Positions 60,632 to 64,000 of a stretch of DNA of 64,000 nucleotides are shown in pieces. Under the pieces are notes generated by a model, which did not search any database, was not told where the DNA came from, and saw only the letters and a list, made by a program, of their open reading frames with translations. Position 1 is the stretch's first letter, and each line of letters opens with the position of its first letter. Both the position numbers and the translations under genes were made by a program. Origin of the DNA: Microscilla marina ATCC 23134 (GTDB lineage: Bacteria; Bacteroidota; Bacteroidia; Cytophagales; Microscillaceae); the NCBI RefSeq assembly GCF_000169175.1, contig NZ_AAWS01000003.1, positions 186,001-250,000 of the forward strand. Reading direction: 5' to 3'.

Positions 60632-61828
60632 TTACTTTGGGTTGGCGAGTTTACCCATAAACAAGATACTACCTGTAGTATTGTCCTTAATCATAAATAT
60701 AAAAGGATGATCTGCCCTAAAAACCTTAGGTTTTACCGGGCGGTGGGCGCTGGCTGATTTTGTTCTCACAACAACCGCCGTAGCCGCCGCAGCTTCGGTT
60801 CCTTTTTCGCTTACCTCTACAAACGCCTTATGTACTACCTCTGAAATTTTCAGCGATTTGTTGCCTGTCATTCCACTAAAATCTGCGGTGTTACCAAAGG
60901 CCTGTTGCATCCCCATTGTTTTCAAAACATTCTTGAGTTTTACGTTTAAGGTCATCTTAAACTTAGGTAAACTTAGCTTTACCTGGGTATAAAATAGCCT
61001 ATCCATCAGTTTTTGATAACTTTCTGCCGTAAGCGAAGCCTCCAATTTGGCTATACCATTTATATCTTTAGGCAACAAAACCACCATACTCACCTTTTGG
61101 GAAGCATAAGGCAGCTCAATCACCTGTAAGCTTTCAGTTTCAGCGTATTTAAACTTGCGTTGCATTTGCATAAACTTAACATCACTTATTTTTTGCTTGC
61201 CAGCGATAAAATCCATTTTGCGGGTTTGGCTTTTTTTGAATTTGTATTTCCACTGGCCTTTAAAGTAAATAGCATTGGTGAGCACTAAACGAGTGGTTTG
61301 ATTGATGATCCCTTTAGGAATCAAGTTTTTGATCTTACGCTGGGTTTTGTCCTCTACCCATTTGTTAATGATCAACCTCGATTTTTCAGGTTGTTGTTTA
61401 AAGTCAAGGCGTTTAACCTTTGCTCGATAACAGCTTTGGGTAAGCCCCAAATATGCTTTTAAAAATTTCTGACTTTTTTCGCTCCAAAGTGCATTGGCTA
61501 CTGATAGCTGTAAGCCTTTGGTGTTGAGTTGGTTAAGGTGAGTGTTGAGGTTTTTAAAGTCTTGGTGTACCGAGTTTTTGGGAAGGTGCAGCGCATTGGC
61601 TATTTCTTGGGCTGTACTACCTTTTGCCCCTGCATAGGTCATAGCCAGTGCCGACGAAATGCTATAAGGCGATACAAACACGTTTTTTTGAGGATTGCTA
61701 CTCAGTTTTTTATAAAGCTCCAGGGCAAACTGGTTGCTGCCCTTGACTGTGGGGCTATTTTGTGAGTTTTGGGCTTGGGTATTAAACGCCAAGAGCCCTA
61801 GTAGCATTATTAATATTCGGGAATTCAT
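60632..61828 (-). CDS. Secreted serpin 1 (serine protease inhibitor)
   Basis: A 398-residue serpin with a signal peptide (about 1-19). Family landmarks are N-V-F-V-S-P-Y-S-I-S-S-A-L-A-M near 49, L-T-N-A-I-Y-F-K-G-Q-W, the breach and hinge V-S-E-K-G-T-E-A-A-A-A-T-A, and the C-terminal F-R-A-D-H-P-F-I-F-M-I. The small-residue hinge means the loop can insert, so it should be inhibitory. Counting 17 residues from the hinge Glu places Lys at P1 and Ser at P1', which predicts inhibition of trypsin-like proteases. It probably acts in the periplasm or outside and is one of two adjacent serpin genes on this strand, the other starting at 63695. Confidence 0.93.
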   Translation of the reverse strand: MNSRILIMLLGLLAFNTQAQNSQNSPTVKGSNQFALELYKKLSSNPQKNVFVSPYSISSALAMTYAGAKGSTAQEIANALHLPKNSVHQDFKNLNTHLNQLNTKGLQLSVANALWSEKSQKFLKAYLGLTQSCYRAKVKRLDFKQQPEKSRLIINKWVEDKTQRKIKNLIPKGIINQTTRLVLTNAIYFKGQWKYKFKKSQTRKMDFIAGKQKISDVKFMQMQRKFKYAETESLQVIELPYASQKVSMVVLLPKDINGIAKLEASLTAESYQKLMDRLFYTQVKLSLPKFKMTLNVKLKNVLKTMGMQQAFGNTADFSGMTGNKSLKISEVVHKAFVEVSEKGTEAAAATAVVVRTKSASAHRPVKPKVFRADHPFIFMIKDNTTGSILFMGKLANPK

Positions 61829-61963
61829 TGATTTTTAAGTTAAGTTGAAAAAATAGAAATGATATTACAATAGTCCATAGCACCGACAGGAGCAAGCTTT
61901 AAGCAACAAGTCCTTAGATACCGATGTATATCGGTGCTTCAAGTTGCCTCCTGTTCCAGAGAC

Positions 61964-62016
61964 AACTAACAAAATCATAGTATACTTATTTTCAGTGGTT
62001 TATGAATTTGTTAGTT
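61964..62016. repeat. Stem / 21-nt loop / stem repeat (H5)
   Basis: AACTAACAAAATCATA (61964-61979) pairs with TATGAATTTGTTAGTT (62001-62016) with one mismatch. In reverse the loop is AACCACTGAAAATAAGTATAC. Flanked by CCTGTTCC as in the other copies. Confidence 0.75.
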
Positions 62017-62022
62017 AAAAGT

Positions 62023-62227
62023 ATTTAGTCGATAGTCCATAGCTGATTCGAGTAAATGTTCACCTTGTTAAATGCTGTAAACCAGTATCTTATATTAAGG
62101 TTGTGTACTCGCTTTATTTTTAAAAGAGTTTCGGTTTTACGCCTAAATACCCAATTAAATAGTTTTTAAATTCATCAATAACTGATAACCAGCAAACAAC
62201 TTTGACTAAAATCACTGCGGAGTATTG
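62023..62227. repeat. Dispersed 200-bp repeat, GATTCGAGTAAATG family (copy 3)
   Basis: It runs from TTTAGTCGATAGTCCATAGC to CACTGCGGAGTATTG. Same-strand relative of 26656-26873 and reverse relative of 43510-43730. Placed between a hairpin repeat and a MITE in the gap between the serpins. Confidence 0.72.
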
Positions 62228-62233
62228 TATTAA

Positions 62234-62460
62234 GGAACAGAAAAAAAATAACCCCCGAATCAAGTTCGGGGCTGTAAGTTTTCAGTTTGGAGGTGCTCTT
62301 TCACCCTGATACTTCGTTACTTTTAGCCTTTGGCAGAGCTCGGCGCAGCAGGGCTGCAGCCATCGGTTTTAGCCGTAGCTATGGCTACGCCTGCAAAAAG
62401 TGCCTCGTCTCAGAATAAAATCCCTACCTCAAAATCGGTAATTTATTTTTTCACCATTCC
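62234..62460. mobile_element. MITE, GGAAC/GGAATGG type (227 bp), inserted on a stop codon
   Basis: Ends GGAACAGAAAAAAAATAA and TTATTTTTTCACCATTCC, flanked by TAA on both sides (62231-62233, 62461-62463). The serpin 2 stop, read on the minus strand, is TAG formed by the target TA and the element's first base. Confidence 0.88.
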
Positions 62461-63695
62461 TAAATGGCTTGTTTGGGGGTAATAAGTCTGCCAATAAATA
62501 AAATACTACCCGTGGTGTTGTCTTTAATGATAAACATAAATGGATGATCTGCCTTAAATATTTTAGGAGGAATAGGTTGTTCAGGATTGTAGGAGGTAGA
62601 CCTGGGTCTTGACATAATAACGGCAGTAGCCGCCGCAGCTTCGGTTCCTTTTTCGCTCACCTCTATAAACGCCTTATGTACCACCTCTGATATTACCAAA
62701 GATTCACTCTGCATGATTTTGCTAAAATCGGCCTGTTTGGTGAAAGGTATTCTCATTCCCAAGGCTTTTAAAGCATTTTTGAGTGGAACATTTTTGGTCA
62801 TTTTAAACTTGGGTAAGTGTAAGATAACTTTTGTGTGAAACAAGCTTGTTGTAAGCGCTTGATAGGTCTTTGACGTAAGCCATTGTTCCACCTGATAGAG
62901 CCCGTTTTTATGTTTGGGCAACAATACCACCGTACTCACTTTGTCTCCTGCATAAGGTAACTCTATTGCCTGTAAAATCGCATTTTCAGTATATTTAATT
63001 GAGTTAGTAATGTGCATAAACTTTATATCAGGGTAAGTGATCTTATGGGCGATAAAGTTCATCTTACGGGTATTGCTTTTATCAAATCTGAGTTTCCATT
63101 TCCCTTGAAAGTAAATGGCATTGGTAAGCACCATACGAGTGTTGCCACTGATCATACCAGAGGGAATAAGGTTTTTGATTTTATCCTGAGTTTTTTTGGC
63201 TACCCATTGATTGATCACTATTCTTGATTTTTTTGGCTGATTTTTAAAATCCAATTTGCCCAGTTTAGCCTGATAATAGGTGTGATTTAATTTGAGAAAT
63301 GAAGGTTGAAACTTTTTACTTTTTTCGCCCCAGATCGCATTGACTATCGAGAGCTGTAAACCTTTGCTGTTGAGGTGGTTGAAATGATGATTCAAAAATT
63401 GATAATCTTTATCTAACGATTTGGGGCTAAAATGAAGTGTATGCGCCATTTGCTGCGCGGTACTGCCTTTTGCCCCAGCGTAAGTCATGGCCAATGCCGA
63501 TGAAATGCTGTAGGGAGATACAAATACATTATTATCTTGGGTCTGGTGAGAGGCTTTTGATAATTGCTTGTAAAGTTGCAAAGCAAAGCGAGTGTTGCCT
63601 TGTACAGTAGGGTTATTGGGCAAAAGTTGGGCTTGTAAACTAACACACAGCAGGCATAGCAGTAGGGTCATAAGAAAAGAGGTACGGTGTATCAT
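62460..63695 (-). CDS. Secreted serpin 2
   Basis: A 411-residue paralogue of serpin 1 with a signal peptide (about 1-22). It keeps V-F-V-S-P-Y-S-I-S-S-A-L-A-M, L-T-N-A-I-Y-F-Q-G-K-W and the inhibitory hinge V-S-E-K-G-T-E-A-A-A-A-T-A. The reactive loop continues V-I-M-S-R-P-R-S-T, so the canonical P1 position falls on Pro with Arg on either side. Either the scissile bond is shifted by one to an Arg, or specificity is altered; both differ from serpin 1. The C-terminal F-K-A-D-H-P-F-M-F-I-I is normal. The stop codon is formed at a MITE boundary (see that element). Confidence 0.93.
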   Translation of the reverse strand: MIHRTSFLMTLLLCLLCVSLQAQLLPNNPTVQGNTRFALQLYKQLSKASHQTQDNNVFVSPYSISSALAMTYAGAKGSTAQQMAHTLHFSPKSLDKDYQFLNHHFNHLNSKGLQLSIVNAIWGEKSKKFQPSFLKLNHTYYQAKLGKLDFKNQPKKSRIVINQWVAKKTQDKIKNLIPSGMISGNTRMVLTNAIYFQGKWKLRFDKSNTRKMNFIAHKITYPDIKFMHITNSIKYTENAILQAIELPYAGDKVSTVVLLPKHKNGLYQVEQWLTSKTYQALTTSLFHTKVILHLPKFKMTKNVPLKNALKALGMRIPFTKQADFSKIMQSESLVISEVVHKAFIEVSEKGTEAAAATAVIMSRPRSTSYNPEQPIPPKIFKADHPFMFIIKDNTTGSILFIGRLITPKQAI

Positions 63696-63767
63696 AGTTA
63701 TGGTAAATAATAAAAGAAGTAAACATTTATTACCAAGACATCTCTATGAACAAAAAGAAGTAGAAAA

Positions 63768-63793
63768 GGGGTGTTTTTAGTTAAAAACACCCC
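63768..63793 (-). terminator. Terminator overlapping the end of the last gene
   Basis: GGGGTGTTTTT and AAAAACACCCC make a perfect 11-bp stem with a 4-base loop. On the minus strand it is followed by TTTTC. The stem begins inside the last codons of the minus-strand gene at 63781, so stop codon and terminator are fused. Confidence 0.75.
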
Positions 63794-64000
63794 AGGGCAA
63801 GCGCCATTTCTTCTGATACAGGATAAAGCCGTTCTTCGGGGGTTTCAGGCAATGGAGGGTTACGTCGCTTTTGCAAACTCCCGATGGCATGCGCCAGCTC
63901 TGTGACATCTTCTATACCCAAAATCCATTCGTTCACGTAACGCAACGATAACTCTTCGCTCCGAACGCCCACTTGAATAGCCGCTCTGTCCAGTTTTTTG
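63781..64000 (-). CDS. C-terminal part of an unrecognised protein (gene runs off the window)
   Basis: The frame is open to base 64000, giving about 72 residues: K-L-D-R-A-A-I-Q-V-G-V-R-S-E-E-L at the edge, then W-I-L-G-I-E-D-V-T-E-L-A-H-A-I, R-R-N-P-P-L-P-E-T-P-E-E-R-L-Y and the end M-A-L-A-L-G-C-F. A GTG inside could be mistaken for a start, but the frame clearly continues. I do not recognise the family. Same strand as the serpins, about 80 bp upstream of serpin 2. Confidence 0.6.
   Translation of the reverse strand, partial: KKLDRAAIQVGVRSEELSLRYVNEWILGIEDVTELAHAIGSLQKRRNPPLPETPEERLYPVSEEMALALGCF

Overview
The window looks like a piece of chromosome from a marine, gliding-type Bacteroidetes (Cytophagales), with Microscilla-like relatives as my best guess. 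This is inferred from several things: a subtilase with a C-terminal Por/T9SS sorting domain, TAnnTTTG-type -7 promoter boxes, TPR-LuxR regulators, CHAT/EAD conflict genes, serpins, and a very heavy load of small inverted-repeat elements. Base composition is moderately AT-rich throughout. No rRNA, tRNA or CRISPR array was seen.

Layout. 1-6.9 kb holds housekeeping genes: a partial PPP phosphatase, yaaA, a DJ-1/PfpI protein, a TPR protein and smc. 6.9-17.0 kb is gene-poor (a secreted subtilase, a small membrane protein, a TPR-LuxR regulator). It is bounded by the true smc 3' end and a second, synonymously diverged copy of that 3' end, as expected of an integrated or recombined segment. 17.1-22.8 kb is a tandem array of seven paralogous two-TM proteins, three of them decayed. 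22.8-26.5 kb carries maf, a DnaQ-like exonuclease and an Mpl-like ligase on the minus strand.

27.1-30.8 kb is the most interesting locus. Three co-directional genes encode a protein with a degenerate P-loop, a small EAD11-like adaptor, and a CHAT (caspase-like) protease that also ends in an EAD11-like domain. The first two proteins share a short N-V-x-x-T-G-x-x-N-x-x-F-G-x-V-x-G motif. The pieces can be read as a chain sensor :: adaptor :: protease, resembling a caspase-adaptor-NLR arrangement. Upstream, a small gene is split by an ISAs1-like element that is itself split by a MITE.

33.7-42.8 kb holds the PDH E2 gene, a class V aminotransferase, and a signalling cluster (PAS kinase, response regulator, REC-PAS-HisKA_2 kinase). 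43.0-46.3 kb is an array of six paralogous small lipoproteins. 46.6-52.3 kb has a two-lobe aspartic protease with PDZ, two SDR enzymes, a NeuD-type acyltransferase and a coiled-coil membrane protein. 52.8-55.7 kb is an M16 peptidase pair with divided catalytic roles. 56.1-63.7 kb has a double-OmpA-like protein, an SBP_bac_3/SpoIIE receptor phosphatase and two serpins with different reactive loops.

Between genes lie at least five families of short inverted-repeat elements (about 55-380 bp). Several leave 3-bp TNA target duplications; one insertion interrupts a transposase, and two sit exactly on gene stop codons. A further family has a conserved 21-nt loop closed by stems that change sequence but stay complementary.
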